The notes beneath the pieces were generated by a model. The model searched no databases and was not told the origin of the DNA. It saw only the letters and a list, made by a program, of their open reading frames with translations. Shown piece by piece: positions 52,663-61,303 of a stretch of DNA of 64,000 nt. Each line of letters starts with the position of its first letter. Position 1 is the first letter of the stretch. This stretch comes from JAFDVL01 sp043783625 (GTDB lineage Bacteria; Acidobacteriota; Blastocatellia; RBC074), in NCBI GenBank assembly GCA_043783625.1, contig JAYVZE010000224.1:32619-96618 (forward strand). Direction: 5' to 3'. Made by a program: the position numbers and the translations under genes.

Positions 52663-53600
52663 TTTCTCGAATGAGGCAGGGAGTTATGAAAAAACACGAT
52701 TGCCATCAGACGCAAGAACAATTCACCGATTGGCTGTTGGCTGCTTCGATCATTGAATTCGATGGATGCCAGCTTTGTCATGAGCAATATTTGACGCTGA
52801 AAAATGCACTTGGGCAATACGATCAAGCCTTCAGTGCAATGATGCCGGAAGAAAATTACTGGAGTGGATACGAAGCAAAATTGTGGACGAAACTGGCGGC
52901 AGAAAAACAAACTTCCAGGTGGCAATTCAATCTTTGGCAGCTACGTTGGATCGTGCCTGTCGCCGGATGCGCACTATTGATTTTGTTGGCTGTTTTGAAC
53001 CAGGGCGGAATCAAAAAAGATTTCAATAAAACAGCGGTTGACGTAGCGAAGGTAAATTTACAACCGGCTCTTGAAGTAAACAAAGTGAGTGATTCTTCGA
53101 GAACGAATCCGAAAAAACGTCGCCTTGAAAAGCAGAATAAATCGGAGCGAAAAGAACTTGCGCGACCACTGAATAAAAAGCCACAGTTTCTTTTTGACTC
53201 GAATCCAATTCAAGTGCGGCTGGATTCCGAAGCGTTTGTTGCGCCTGAGATTGCCATTGTGACGAGGCATTTTGAGCGAGCGCAAATGCTGTTGCGCGCC
53301 TTTCGTAATTCGCGCCCAACGGAGCACTCTAATTACGATTTGAGCTATGAAAAAACTCGTTCCCGCCGCTTGCTCTACGAAAATATTTTGTTGCGACGCG
53401 AAGCAGAAGCGCGTGGCGATTGGTCAATGGAAGAAGTCCTGAACAATCTGGAACCCTTATTGCTCGACATTGCCAATCTGCCGGAAAAAGCTACGGCGGA
53501 TGAAGTGAACCCGATTAAAGAACGGATGCAAAAACAGGAAATTGTCGCCAAACTGCAATTTTATGCGCTGCCTGTGATGGTTGCGACGATGGCGGATTGA
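52656..53600 (+). CDS. Probable membrane anti-sigma factor
   Basis: 314 residues. The N-terminal cytoplasmic part has H-D-C...C-Q-L-C-H, a variant of the zinc anti-sigma HxxxCxxC motif; one transmembrane helix follows (about 102-122, VPVAGCALLILLAVLNQ); the rest is a basic periplasmic domain with helical segments. It overlaps the sigma stop by 7 nt with GGAG five nt upstream, so coupling is likely. A second AUG at 52686 (MKKHDC) is also possible. Sequestration of the sigma factor is inferred from position and topology. Confidence 0.75.
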   Translation: MLVSRMRQGVMKKHDCHQTQEQFTDWLLAASIIEFDGCQLCHEQYLTLKNALGQYDQAFSAMMPEENYWSGYEAKLWTKLAAEKQTSRWQFNLWQLRWIVPVAGCALLILLAVLNQGGIKKDFNKTAVDVAKVNLQPALEVNKVSDSSRTNPKKRRLEKQNKSERKELARPLNKKPQFLFDSNPIQVRLDSEAFVAPEIAIVTRHFERAQMLLRAFRNSRPTEHSNYDLSYEKTRSRRLLYENILLRREAEARGDWSMEEVLNNLEPLLLDIANLPEKATADEVNPIKERMQKQEIVAKLQFYALPVMVATMAD

Positions 53601-53636
53601 CTTTGAATTACATCATTTTTATTGAGGAAATTATTT

Positions 53637-55154
53637 ATGTTAAGAAAGAATCTGATTGCTAAATTTATGATTGCTGCGGTCTTGACGTTAGTCATTGTGC
53701 CATCAGTTTTGGCGCAATTTTTGTCCAGCGATTTCGTGAAGCTGAATCGCTTCGTCCAAACTGCGAATGCCAATGATAACGCCACAAAAGCCTTTCGCGT
53801 TGGACGTGATTTGATCGAAGACGAAAAATGGGAGCAGGCGGAAAAACGATTCCGCGATTTTCTGCGCGACTATCCGAAGCACAAAGAATCCGACGCGGCG
53901 ATTTACTGGCTGGCTTTTACGCAGAAAAAACAACAACATTTTGCGGAAGCTGAACGGTTGTTGGTGAAGCTGAGCAATGATTATCCAACCTCAAATTGGC
54001 TTGATGATGCTAAAGCATTGCGGTTGGAAATAGCACCCAACACCGGCAATGTAGCGTATGTGGATCAGGTCATTCGCGCTTCGCGGCAATCACCTGTGGC
54101 TCCTGCGCCTGCGACAGCTCCGATGCAGGAACCGCGTCCAGCACCAATGCCTGCGCCTGCGATAGCAGTGACTGTTCCTGATGTCCCTGAATTTCCAATT
54201 ACTCCAATTGCGCCTGCGCGGGAATTTGGCGGATATGCAGTGGCAGGGCAGGCGGCAGCGCGCAGTGGCTTGGATGAAAAAGACGAAATCAAAGCGATTG
54301 CTTTGCAAAGTCTGATGCAATCGAACCCTGAACGTGCCTTGCCTTACATTTCTGACATTCTCAAAAATGATTCTAAAGCGAGCAACGGATTGAAAGAGCA
54401 TGCGATTCGTTTGCTGGGTCAATATCGCGGGCCAAACAGTGTCACGATGTTGCTTGATCTGGCGCGAAATCAATCTGATCCTAAAATTCGCCGCTCGGCA
54501 ATTTATTCATTAGGCACTGTTGAGGACGATAAAGCACTTGAGTTGTTATTGGATTTAGCCACGAAATCAGATGATGCGGAAGTCTCAAAAGCGGCACTGC
54601 GAGCCTTGGCTTCGCAGCGCAATCCGAAGGCGAGACAGAAGCTGTTTGAAATTGCCCGTTCTTCCAGTAACGAAGACATGAGAGTGCAGGCGGTTCAATT
54701 CCTTGATAACAAGGGCGATGAGAGCTTTGTAGATGAACTCGTCAAAATTTATCAAACCGATAAAAGTCTGAAAGTGCGCAAGCAGGCAATTTTCAGCCTG
54801 GCACAAATGGCTGGACACGGCAGTCGGTACTATCCGGTTCCTGCTGTTGGCGGTAAAGTGGCAACCACTGTGAGTCCCGCAGAATTGCCAGGCAGAAAGA
54901 ACGAATCACAGCAGAAAAATAATGAAAAGGCGGTCAAAGCTTTACTGCAATTATACGATGCCGAGACCGATGAATCGCTGAAAAATCAGTTCTTAGCTGT
55001 GTTCAGTCAGACTAATTCCAAAGAAGCACTCCAGAAATTAATGCAGATTGCCAGAAGCGATGCGTCGTTGACTCTGCGTCGCAGAGCGGTCATGTACCTC
55101 GGTCAAAGTCGTGATCCTGAAGCCGCGAAATTTATGGAAGAATTGCTGAAATAA
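53637..55154 (+). CDS. Exported TPR/HEAT repeat protein
   Basis: 505 residues. Signal peptide (about 1-27, ending VLAQ), then a YbgF/BamD-like TPR region (about 50-120, FLRDYPKHKESDAAIYWLA), a Pro/Ala-rich linker (about 145-200) and six or so HEAT repeats (about 220-495), recurring as RRSAIYSLGTVEDDKALELL, VRKQAIFSLAQ, LRRRAVMYLGQS. GAGGAAA lies before the AUG at 53637. Probably periplasmic scaffolding; partner of the next gene in the operon. Confidence 0.88.
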   Translation: MLRKNLIAKFMIAAVLTLVIVPSVLAQFLSSDFVKLNRFVQTANANDNATKAFRVGRDLIEDEKWEQAEKRFRDFLRDYPKHKESDAAIYWLAFTQKKQQHFAEAERLLVKLSNDYPTSNWLDDAKALRLEIAPNTGNVAYVDQVIRASRQSPVAPAPATAPMQEPRPAPMPAPAIAVTVPDVPEFPITPIAPAREFGGYAVAGQAAARSGLDEKDEIKAIALQSLMQSNPERALPYISDILKNDSKASNGLKEHAIRLLGQYRGPNSVTMLLDLARNQSDPKIRRSAIYSLGTVEDDKALELLLDLATKSDDAEVSKAALRALASQRNPKARQKLFEIARSSSNEDMRVQAVQFLDNKGDESFVDELVKIYQTDKSLKVRKQAIFSLAQMAGHGSRYYPVPAVGGKVATTVSPAELPGRKNESQQKNNEKAVKALLQLYDAETDESLKNQFLAVFSQTNSKEALQKLMQIARSDASLTLRRRAVMYLGQSRDPEAAKFMEELLK

Positions 55155-55160
55155 GCAACT

Positions 55161-55201
55161 GCATCCTGCTGGCGTCACCGCCGTGCCAGCAGGATGCTGG
55201 C
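55161..55201. repeat. Small palindrome with CAGGATGCTG core, copy 3
   Basis: GCATCCTGCTGGC (55161-55173) pairs with GCCAGCAGGATGC (55185-55197). The 17-mer at 55185-55201 equals that at 37394-37410. It lies between the two HEAT genes and may be a processing hairpin or an insertion. Confidence 0.75.
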
Positions 55202-55223
55202 ACACCTAATAAGAGAAATCGCC

Positions 55224-56339
55224 ATGAAAATAGTAGTTCTGTTAGTCATCATTATTTCATCTTTATTGCAGACCGCCAGTTCACAAACTCCGACTGCGGC
55301 GTTCACTACCATTGAAGGCGCGACGCTCGGCATACGATTAGAAACTGCCATCAAACAAGGGCAAGCACGTGGCGCGAGGTTTTGGACAGCGTATTCCTTT
55401 GATGTTCGCCCGAACATTACGATGGATTCGGACGTGAACCTCAATGGCAATTCAACGTGGGTCAATGGCATTGAAATTAACTCGCAATCTGAAACGCGGC
55501 ATCTGGCGTTTTTTCAATTGCACGAAGCTAGCGGCAATGCGATCTCCCGGTATGAAATTTATAATCTGGATCGCAAACGTGAATACAGTGGTGTTCCGGT
55601 GTATTGGCTGGGTCGGGCGAGCAACGAAGAGAGCTTGAATTTTCTCAAAGGACTGGTGGGAACAGGTGAAGATAAATTGAAAGAATGTGCGACGCAGGCG
55701 ATTGCTTTGCACGACGATCAGCGCGTGGGGGCGATGCTGAAAGAATTAACGAAATCCTCAAATCCTGAACGTGTTCGCAAGACAGCAATTTTCTGGCTTG
55801 GGCACGTCGAAGGGGAACGCGAATTTCTGGCGGATTTCGTACGCAATGAACAGGAATCCATCGAAATTCGCAAACAAGCAGCCTTCGGCATCGGGATCAA
55901 TAAAGACAAAGCCGCTTTGCCCTTGCTGCGAAGCCTTTATGCTTCGGTCGCGTCCTCCGAGGTAAAACGGCAACTGATTTTTGCCGCTTCGATCAGCGAA
56001 GACAAAGACGCCGCCGTAGATTTTCTCATCAACGTTGCCAGCTCCGATCAAGACCGCGAACTCAGGAAAAAAGCTCTGTTCTGGCTGGGGCAAAAAGCCG
56101 GAGAACGGAGCTTGAAATTTTTAGGCGATGTTGCGGAAAAAAATGAAGGCGACACCGAAGTGCAAAAACAAGCCGTCTTCGCGCTCAGTCAACGTCAGAA
56201 ATCCGAAGCCATTCCAAAACTGATCGAAATTGCCAAAACCCATCAAAATCTGGCAGTCCGCAAACAAGCAATTTTTTGGTTAGGACAGAGCGGCGATGAC
56301 CGTGCTGTGGCGTACTTCAAAGAGTTGTTTACAAAATAA
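55224..56339 (+). CDS. Exported HEAT repeat protein
   Basis: 371 residues. A signal peptide (about 1-20, ending SSQ) and an N-terminal region of beta character (about 25-115) precede seven to eight HEAT repeats of the V-R-K-Q-A-I-F-W-L-G-Q type (KTAIFWLGHVEGEREFLADF, KKALFWLGQKAGERSLKFL, RKQAIFWLGQSGDDRAVAYF). It is a paralogue in repeat style of the previous gene. It is the last gene of the sigma operon, followed by a strong bidirectional hairpin. Confidence 0.88.
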   Translation: MKIVVLLVIIISSLLQTASSQTPTAAFTTIEGATLGIRLETAIKQGQARGARFWTAYSFDVRPNITMDSDVNLNGNSTWVNGIEINSQSETRHLAFFQLHEASGNAISRYEIYNLDRKREYSGVPVYWLGRASNEESLNFLKGLVGTGEDKLKECATQAIALHDDQRVGAMLKELTKSSNPERVRKTAIFWLGHVEGEREFLADFVRNEQESIEIRKQAAFGIGINKDKAALPLLRSLYASVASSEVKRQLIFAASISEDKDAAVDFLINVASSDQDRELRKKALFWLGQKAGERSLKFLGDVAEKNEGDTEVQKQAVFALSQRQKSEAIPKLIEIAKTHQNLAVRKQAIFWLGQSGDDRAVAYFKELFTK

Positions 56340-56341
56340 AA

Positions 56342-56417
56342 AATGCAGAAGCCCACACAAAGTAAGGGCGTCTTCACAGTTGTAAAGACGCCCTTACTTT
56401 GTGCGGGCTTCTGCATT
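56342..56417. terminator. Bidirectional hairpin terminator
   Basis: A 33-bp stem (56342-56374 with 56385-56417) with one mismatch and a 10-nt loop, reading AATGCAGAAGCCCACACAAA on the left. It sits between convergent HEAT and nuoI genes. Confidence 0.85.
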
Positions 56418-56433
56418 CAGAATAAGTTCTTCT

Positions 56434-56940
56434 CTACTTAATCACGACATGCAAATCTTTGTCGCGCTCAAAATTCTTCAATAAATATTCCTTATCCTTC
56501 ACCATCTCGCCGGGTGTGTAGACTGCCCATTCAAAGTTGTGTCCGTGCTTGATGGCATCGGTGGGGCAAGCTTCGGTGCAGTATCCGCACAAAATACAAC
56601 GTCCATAATCAATCCGATAAACCTTCGCGTAGCGGTTTTCCTGTGTGTCGCGTTCAGCGTACGGACGCGGATCATCTGCGCCTTCGATATAAATCGCATC
56701 GGCAGGACAGGCGGCTGCGCACAGAAAACATGAGACACAATTTTCTTTGCCATCGGCGTTGCGTGTGAGCATATGTTCGCCACGAAAACGCTGGAAAAGC
56801 TGTACCGGCTCTTCGGGGTAGCTGACGGTTTTCTTGGCTTTGGGGATTTGCGCGAGCGTGATGCTCATCCCCGTAGCGGTGGAGCGCGCGACATCAATGA
56901 TGTCTTTGGCAGTACTGAAAATTTCGGAAAGAATGGACAT
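56434..56940 (-). CDS. nuoI: NADH-quinone oxidoreductase subunit I-like ferredoxin
   Basis: 168-residue protein with two 4Fe-4S motifs: C68-C71-C74-C78P and C115-C118-C121-C125P. The context FRGEHMLTRNADGKENCVSC and ERDTQENRYAKVYRIDYGRC is NuoI-specific. AGAGG lies eight nt before the AUG. It is normally clustered with other nuo genes, none of which occur here, so it is either a relocated single copy or an extra paralogue. A membrane-peripheral electron-transfer subunit of Complex I. Confidence 0.9.
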   Translation of the reverse strand: MSILSEIFSTAKDIIDVARSTATGMSITLAQIPKAKKTVSYPEEPVQLFQRFRGEHMLTRNADGKENCVSCFLCAAACPADAIYIEGADDPRPYAERDTQENRYAKVYRIDYGRCILCGYCTEACPTDAIKHGHNFEWAVYTPGEMVKDKEYLLKNFERDKDLHVVIK

Positions 56941-57066
56941 AAACAAGCCTCTTAAGTGAATTTTCAAAAGAATGTGAATTCTAGCACGAAGGAGGCACTA
57001 GAGGAATTCCTCTGAACACGCTAAGATAGCTGTTTGGTGAAAATTTATGATTTATGGAGAAGTTTA

Positions 57067-58158
57067 ATGAGTGAAGAAATTACCGAAGAAATTGTTCTGA
57101 ATGCTTTGCGCACTGTCAAAGACCCTGATTTACATCGTGACGTAGTGACGTTGAATATGATCCGCGATGTCAAAATTTGCGGAGGCGTGATCGGTTTTCG
57201 TTTTGTTTTGACGACACCCGCCTGTCCCGTCCGCGACCAGCTTAAAGGGCAAGCCGAAGCCGCCGTCAAAGCCATCCCCGGTGTTGAAGTCGTCGAAATA
57301 AAAATGGATGCCGAAGTTCCGCGTGCCAAAGGCAATGTCCAAAATGAAATCGCTGGCATCGGTAATATTATAGCCGTGAGTTCGGGCAAAGGCGGCGTCG
57401 GAAAATCTACCGTAGCTGTGAATCTGGCAGTTTCGCTGCAACAGCTCGGCGCACGGGTTGGAATTCTCGACACTGATGTTTATGGCCCGAACGTACCGAT
57501 TATGATGGGCGGACACGATACGCCGTTGATGAAGGGGAATAATATTATTCCGCCCGTCTATCACGGCGTCAAAACCATGTCTATCGGCTTGCTGAATCCG
57601 GGCGATAAAGCCGTCGTCTGGCGCGGTCCGATGCTGCATTCTGCTGTTCAGCAATTTCTGCGACAGGTCGAATGGGGGGAGTTGGATTATCTCGTGATTG
57701 ATATGCCGCCGGGAACCGGAGACGTACAACTGAGCCTGGCGCAAACGACTGCGCTGGCAGGAGCCGTGTTAGTCACGACGCCGCAGGAAGTCGCGCTCGG
57801 CGACGTGCGCAAAGCCTACAGTATGTTCGAGCAATTGAACGTTCACATTTTAGGCATCGTCGAAAACATGAGCTATTTTGAGGTTCCGACGAATGGCGAA
57901 CGCTACTATATTTTTGGCAACGGCGGCGGTGAAGCGTTAGCCGAAAGATACAACGTTCCATTTTTAGGTGGCGTCCCGATTGCGATCAACGTCCGCGAAG
58001 GCGGTGACCTCGGCGTCCCCGTAGTCATTGGCGATCCTGACAGCGCACAGGCGAAAGCCTTCAAGCAAATCGCGCAAAATGTGGCGGCGCAGGTGAGTAT
58101 TGCGGCGGTGAAAACGAATCGTGAATTGCCAGTGCTGAATATTAAGCGAGCGGGATAA
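57067..58158 (+). CDS. Mrp/NBP35 family iron-sulfur carrier ATPase
   Basis: 363 residues. MIP18-like domain (about 5-80; DPDLHRDVVTLNMIRD, TTPACPVRDQL) then P-loop ATPase: AVSSGKGGVGKST (about 103-115), DTDVYGPN and DMPPGTGDVQLSL. The normal [4Fe-4S]-binding CxxC after ENMSYF is replaced by EVPTNGER, so the shared cluster may be held differently or lost. GGAGAAG lies before the AUG. It groups with NifU-like, A-type carrier and ygfZ genes downstream. Confidence 0.92.
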   Translation: MSEEITEEIVLNALRTVKDPDLHRDVVTLNMIRDVKICGGVIGFRFVLTTPACPVRDQLKGQAEAAVKAIPGVEVVEIKMDAEVPRAKGNVQNEIAGIGNIIAVSSGKGGVGKSTVAVNLAVSLQQLGARVGILDTDVYGPNVPIMMGGHDTPLMKGNNIIPPVYHGVKTMSIGLLNPGDKAVVWRGPMLHSAVQQFLRQVEWGELDYLVIDMPPGTGDVQLSLAQTTALAGAVLVTTPQEVALGDVRKAYSMFEQLNVHILGIVENMSYFEVPTNGERYYIFGNGGGEALAERYNVPFLGGVPIAINVREGGDLGVPVVIGDPDSAQAKAFKQIAQNVAAQVSIAAVKTNRELPVLNIKRAG

Positions 58159-58161
58159 AAG

Positions 58162-58265
58162 AATAGACCGCCGATCACGCGGATGAAGCGGATTTTCGCG
58201 GGTCTGAATCGTAATAAATTCAGATCCGCGTAAACCCGCCTGATCCGTAAAATCCGTGGTCTATT
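58162..58265. repeat. Palindromic repeat, family A, copy 3
   Basis: AATAGACCGCCGAT at 58162 to ATCCGTGGTCTATT ending at 58265, with inner arms around GCGGGTCTGAAT / ATTCAGATCCGCGTAAACCC. It starts 4 nt after the Mrp stop. Confidence 0.88.
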
Positions 58266-58339
58266 CTTCATGAAACTGGAAATTTCCTTAAAATTTCGCT
58301 ATATTTGAACTTCGCCAGTAAAGGAGAGAATTGCTAATT

Positions 58340-58591
58340 ATGATCTTTGATGACTCTCCTGAAATTTCGGCGGCGCAGGTCGAAGCGGCTCTGGATCGAA
58401 TCCGTCCAGCCCTCATTTCAGACGGCGGCAACATTGAATTAGTAGCTATTGAACCGAATGGCGATATTCGTGTTAAAATGAAAGGTGCTTGCGTGGGATG
58501 TCCGAGTTCGACGATTACGTTGAAAAGTTTAGTCGAACGAACGCTGCGCGAAGAAGTCGCTGGATTTGGTGAATTAATTACGCAATCTTAG
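58340..58591 (+). CDS. NifU-like (C-terminal domain) iron-sulfur scaffold
   Basis: 83 residues. RIRPALISDGGNIELVAIEP and CVGCPSSTITLKSLVER (C51, C54) are the NifU C-terminal / Nfu signature, the scaffold that holds a [4Fe-4S] cluster. An in-frame TTG at 58331 is nearer to GGAG and is an alternative start. It lies between mrp and the A-type carrier. Confidence 0.93.
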   Translation: MIFDDSPEISAAQVEAALDRIRPALISDGGNIELVAIEPNGDIRVKMKGACVGCPSSTITLKSLVERTLREEVAGFGELITQS

Positions 58592-58615
58592 GTTTTTTAC
58601 AAGGAGAATATAATT

Positions 58616-58945
58616 ATGAATTTAGCATTGACTGAAACTGCTGTGAGCGAAGTTAGAAAATTTATTGAAGCCGAAAACCCCGGCGAATTAGGCGGATTAC
58701 GCGTTCGCGTGACTCCCGGCGGATGTTCTGGATTTCAATACGCCATGAACATCGAAGAAGCTCCGGCGGAAACCGATGAAGTCGTCGAAAAATCTGGTCT
58801 GAAAGTTTTCGTGGATATGTTCAGCGCACAATATCTCGACAATATTGAAATTGATTACGTCAACAACGTGATGGGATCAGGATTTACATTTAATAATCCG
58901 AACGCCACTGGCGGCTGCGGATGCGGAACTTCGTTCTCGGCGTAA
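58616..58945 (+). CDS. erpA: A-type iron-sulfur carrier (IscA/ErpA/HesB family)
   Basis: 109 residues, usual length. The cysteine triad is C37 (RVTPGGCSGF) and C101, C103 (GGCGCG). AAGGAG precedes the AUG. It delivers clusters to apo-proteins. The symbol is by family; IscA or SufA type cannot be told apart by sequence here. It follows the Nfu-like gene by 24 nt, so co-transcription is likely. Confidence 0.92.
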   Translation: MNLALTETAVSEVRKFIEAENPGELGGLRVRVTPGGCSGFQYAMNIEEAPAETDEVVEKSGLKVFVDMFSAQYLDNIEIDYVNNVMGSGFTFNNPNATGGCGCGTSFSA

Positions 58946-58962
58946 CATTTGCGAAGCAAATT

Positions 58963-59067
58963 AAAGCTCCCCTCCTGTCTTAGGAGGGGTGTCCGCAGGA
59001 CGGGGTGGTCAACTACTCGCAAGATTTCAACCACCCCCAACCCCTCCTTTGAAAGGAGGGGAGCTTT
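58963..59067. repeat. Palindromic repeat, CTCCCCTCC family E
   Basis: AAAGCTCCCCTCCTGTCTTA (58963) returns inverted near 59052-59067, with inner GGGGTGGT / ACCACCCC arms. It resembles the CTCCCCTCC-type intergenic repeats of many bacteria. A smaller core sits at 22910. It separates erpA from the rubrerythrin gene. Confidence 0.8.
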
Positions 59068-59134
59068 TAGGTTTCGTATTTTTTTCTCAAAAGGCAAAAG
59101 GACTCCCTTTTGACATTTGCCTTTTGATTTTCCC

Positions 59135-59560
59135 ATGCCCAAACTCACCGGATCAAAAACCAGTGAAAATCTGAAAGCCTCCTTCGCCGAAGCCGCACAA
59201 GCTTCGCGGCGGTATTTATATTTCGCACGCCAAGCCGATGTCGAAGGCTACTCCGACGCTGCCGGAATGATGCGCGATATGGCAGAAGGCGAAGCCAATC
59301 ACTCGCAAGGCAGCCTGGATTTTTTACGCGAAGTCGGCGACCCGACAACAGGTTTGCCATTCGGCACAACCCAACAAAATCTGAAATGTGCGATTCAGGA
59401 TGAAAGCTATCAGGGCGATGAGATGTACATCCAATTCGCCCGGGCTGCGCGTAAAGAAGGCTTCGATGAAATTGCGGAATGGTTTGAGACGTTAGCGCGA
59501 GCAGAGAAGGCGCATGCGGAGAGATTTCGGCAAATGTATGCGGCGACGTTTGAAGAGTAG
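59135..59560 (+). CDS. Rubrerythrin-like diiron protein without rubredoxin domain
   Basis: 141 residues. The four-helix bundle carries two ExxH pairs (E53-H56 and E124-H127) and further Glu (E19, E90), giving a diiron site used for peroxide reduction. The C-terminal rubredoxin CxxC domain of classic rubrerythrin is missing. The start at 59135 matches the family N-terminus (KTSENLKASFAEA). It sits among iron-sulfur genes, which fits oxidative-stress protection. Confidence 0.9.
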   Translation: MPKLTGSKTSENLKASFAEAAQASRRYLYFARQADVEGYSDAAGMMRDMAEGEANHSQGSLDFLREVGDPTTGLPFGTTQQNLKCAIQDESYQGDEMYIQFARAARKEGFDEIAEWFETLARAEKAHAERFRQMYAATFEE

Positions 59561-59604
59561 CCGGGGGTAGGAGTTACTTAAACAAATAGTACAAAGAGGT
59601 AAGT

Positions 59605-60234
59605 ATGATTTTTCGTGTGATCAAGGGTGGTGTGGCAACTCCTGATAGTAAAATTAGTCTTCGATGTCCAGGATGTCGCCAACAAGCAACTCTCGAACAA
59701 TATAACAATGTAAACGATGTATTATCTGGAGGACAACCTCAAGTGCTATTAGGGCAACGTCGTTGCCCTAATCCAGAATGCCATGCTCATATATTTTTCG
59801 CATCTACGAATGGTAAGGTGCGTGTTTCATACCCATCTGAAAAGATTGACTTCGATTCTACAAATATTCCAACTGCGATAGTTCAAGCTCTTGAAGAAGC
59901 AATTACTTGTCATGCAACACAGTGTTTTATTGCTGCTGCAATTATGGTACGGAAAACGCTTGAGGAGTTATGTCGAGAGAGAGGGGCAACAGGAAAGAAT
60001 CTCAAAGATAGAATTAAAGCATTAGGTTCAAAAGCAATTTTGCCGCAAGAATTATTAGATGGGCTGGATGATCTACGACTACTAGGAAATGATGCGGCAC
60101 ATATTGAGTCTCAGGAATTTGACAATGTTGGAAAAGAGGAGGTTGAGATTGGTATTGAGTTGGCAAAGGAAGTACTCAAGTCTGTTTTTCAATACGCAGA
60201 TTTACTAAATCGCTTACGCTCATTGAAAAAGTAA
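59605..60234 (+). CDS. DUF4145 protein with N-terminal zinc ribbon
   Basis: 209 residues. A zinc ribbon (CPGC about 20-23 and CPNPEC about 54-59) precedes a helical DUF4145 domain with CFIAAAIMVRKTLEELCRER and LRLLGNDAAHIE, the diagnostic motif. DUF4145 proteins often lie near restriction or defence genes. The gene is more AT-rich than neighbours and separates rubrerythrin from ygfZ, so it may be a recent arrival. Function unknown. Confidence 0.85.
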   Translation: MIFRVIKGGVATPDSKISLRCPGCRQQATLEQYNNVNDVLSGGQPQVLLGQRRCPNPECHAHIFFASTNGKVRVSYPSEKIDFDSTNIPTAIVQALEEAITCHATQCFIAAAIMVRKTLEELCRERGATGKNLKDRIKALGSKAILPQELLDGLDDLRLLGNDAAHIESQEFDNVGKEEVEIGIELAKEVLKSVFQYADLLNRLRSLKK

Positions 60235-60259
60235 AAATGATAACTCTCGCTAATATTAT

Positions 60260-61303
60260 ATGTCTATCCAAGCCGTCAACACCTCCATCATCAACATCAC
60301 CACGCCACGCGATTTCGGCGATGTTCGCGCCGAGCATAATGCCTTGCTTCACTCCGCTGCCGTAGCCGAAATTCCGTTCACCGCGATCCTTGAACTCACG
60401 GGGAAAAATTCCATTCAATTCATTAACGGCTTAATCACGAATGACGTGAAAGCCCTGCAAACAGGGGATGGAACGCTCGCAGCGTTTTTGAATGTGCAAG
60501 GGAAAATTCTCAGCCTGTGCCGTTTTTATCAGGTTGGAGAAAAGCTTCTGATTGAATTCAGCGACGTGAATCGGGAAACGATTTTTAAGAATCTGAGCCG
60601 CTTTGTACCCGCCGGAGAATTTTTTGTCAAAGATGTTTCAGATGAGAAAAATGTTCTGACAATTCAAGGGCCGAACGCTGCTGCATTGCTCGCAAAATTA
60701 ACCAATCAAACCATCGAAGCCGAGCCGGAATATCGAAATTTTTCTGCTACGATCAACGACGTAGAAATCCTCATCGCTTCACATTTTCGCGGCGCGGCGA
60801 ACGGCTTTGATCTCTTCGTTTCAGCAAATTCCAAAGCCGAAATTTTGAATAAAATTATCGAAGCTGGAGCCGTTGCCGCTGGCAGTGAAGCACTGGAAAT
60901 TTTTCGTCTCGAAGCCGGAACTCCGCGTGACGGCGTAGACTTTTCCGATGCGAATATTTTGCTTGAAACCGGGCTGGATAAATCAGTCAGTTACACCAAG
61001 GGTTGCTATCTTGGACAGGAAGTAATCGCCCGTATTCATTGGCGCGGACAGCCTAAGCAGCAATTGCGCGGATTATTGATCGAAGCTGAAAACGCTCCCG
61101 AAAAAGGGACAGAATTGTGGGCGGAAGACGGCAAAAAAATCGGCGAAATTACCAGCAGTGTGAAGAGCCTCGCGCTGGATCGTTTCATCGCGCTCGGCTA
61201 CGTCCATCGTTATTATTTGACGGTGGGAACGAAATTTATTTTAAAATCCGGCGAGACCGAAATTGGTTCAGCAACCGTAGCCGAAACTCCATTCAAAGCA
61301 TGA
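60260..61303 (+). CDS. ygfZ: Folate-binding protein YgfZ/CAF17 family (iron-sulfur repair)
   Basis: 347 residues, GcvT-like fold. KGCYLGQEVIARIHWRG (about 247-263) is the YgfZ hallmark (K-G-C-[YF]-x-G-Q-E). The family uses tetrahydrofolate to support maturation or repair of certain iron-sulfur proteins. It fits the neighbourhood of Mrp, NifU and ErpA-like genes. The stop overlaps the next gene's start by 4 nt (ATGA). No strong Shine-Dalgarno is visible before 60260. Confidence 0.92.
   Translation: MSIQAVNTSIINITTPRDFGDVRAEHNALLHSAAVAEIPFTAILELTGKNSIQFINGLITNDVKALQTGDGTLAAFLNVQGKILSLCRFYQVGEKLLIEFSDVNRETIFKNLSRFVPAGEFFVKDVSDEKNVLTIQGPNAAALLAKLTNQTIEAEPEYRNFSATINDVEILIASHFRGAANGFDLFVSANSKAEILNKIIEAGAVAAGSEALEIFRLEAGTPRDGVDFSDANILLETGLDKSVSYTKGCYLGQEVIARIHWRGQPKQQLRGLLIEAENAPEKGTELWAEDGKKIGEITSSVKSLALDRFIALGYVHRYYLTVGTKFILKSGETEIGSATVAETPFKA

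Noticed and set aside
57130..57744. Antisense 204-codon frame inside mrp
   Set aside because: It is opposite the well-conserved Mrp core and shows no family features.
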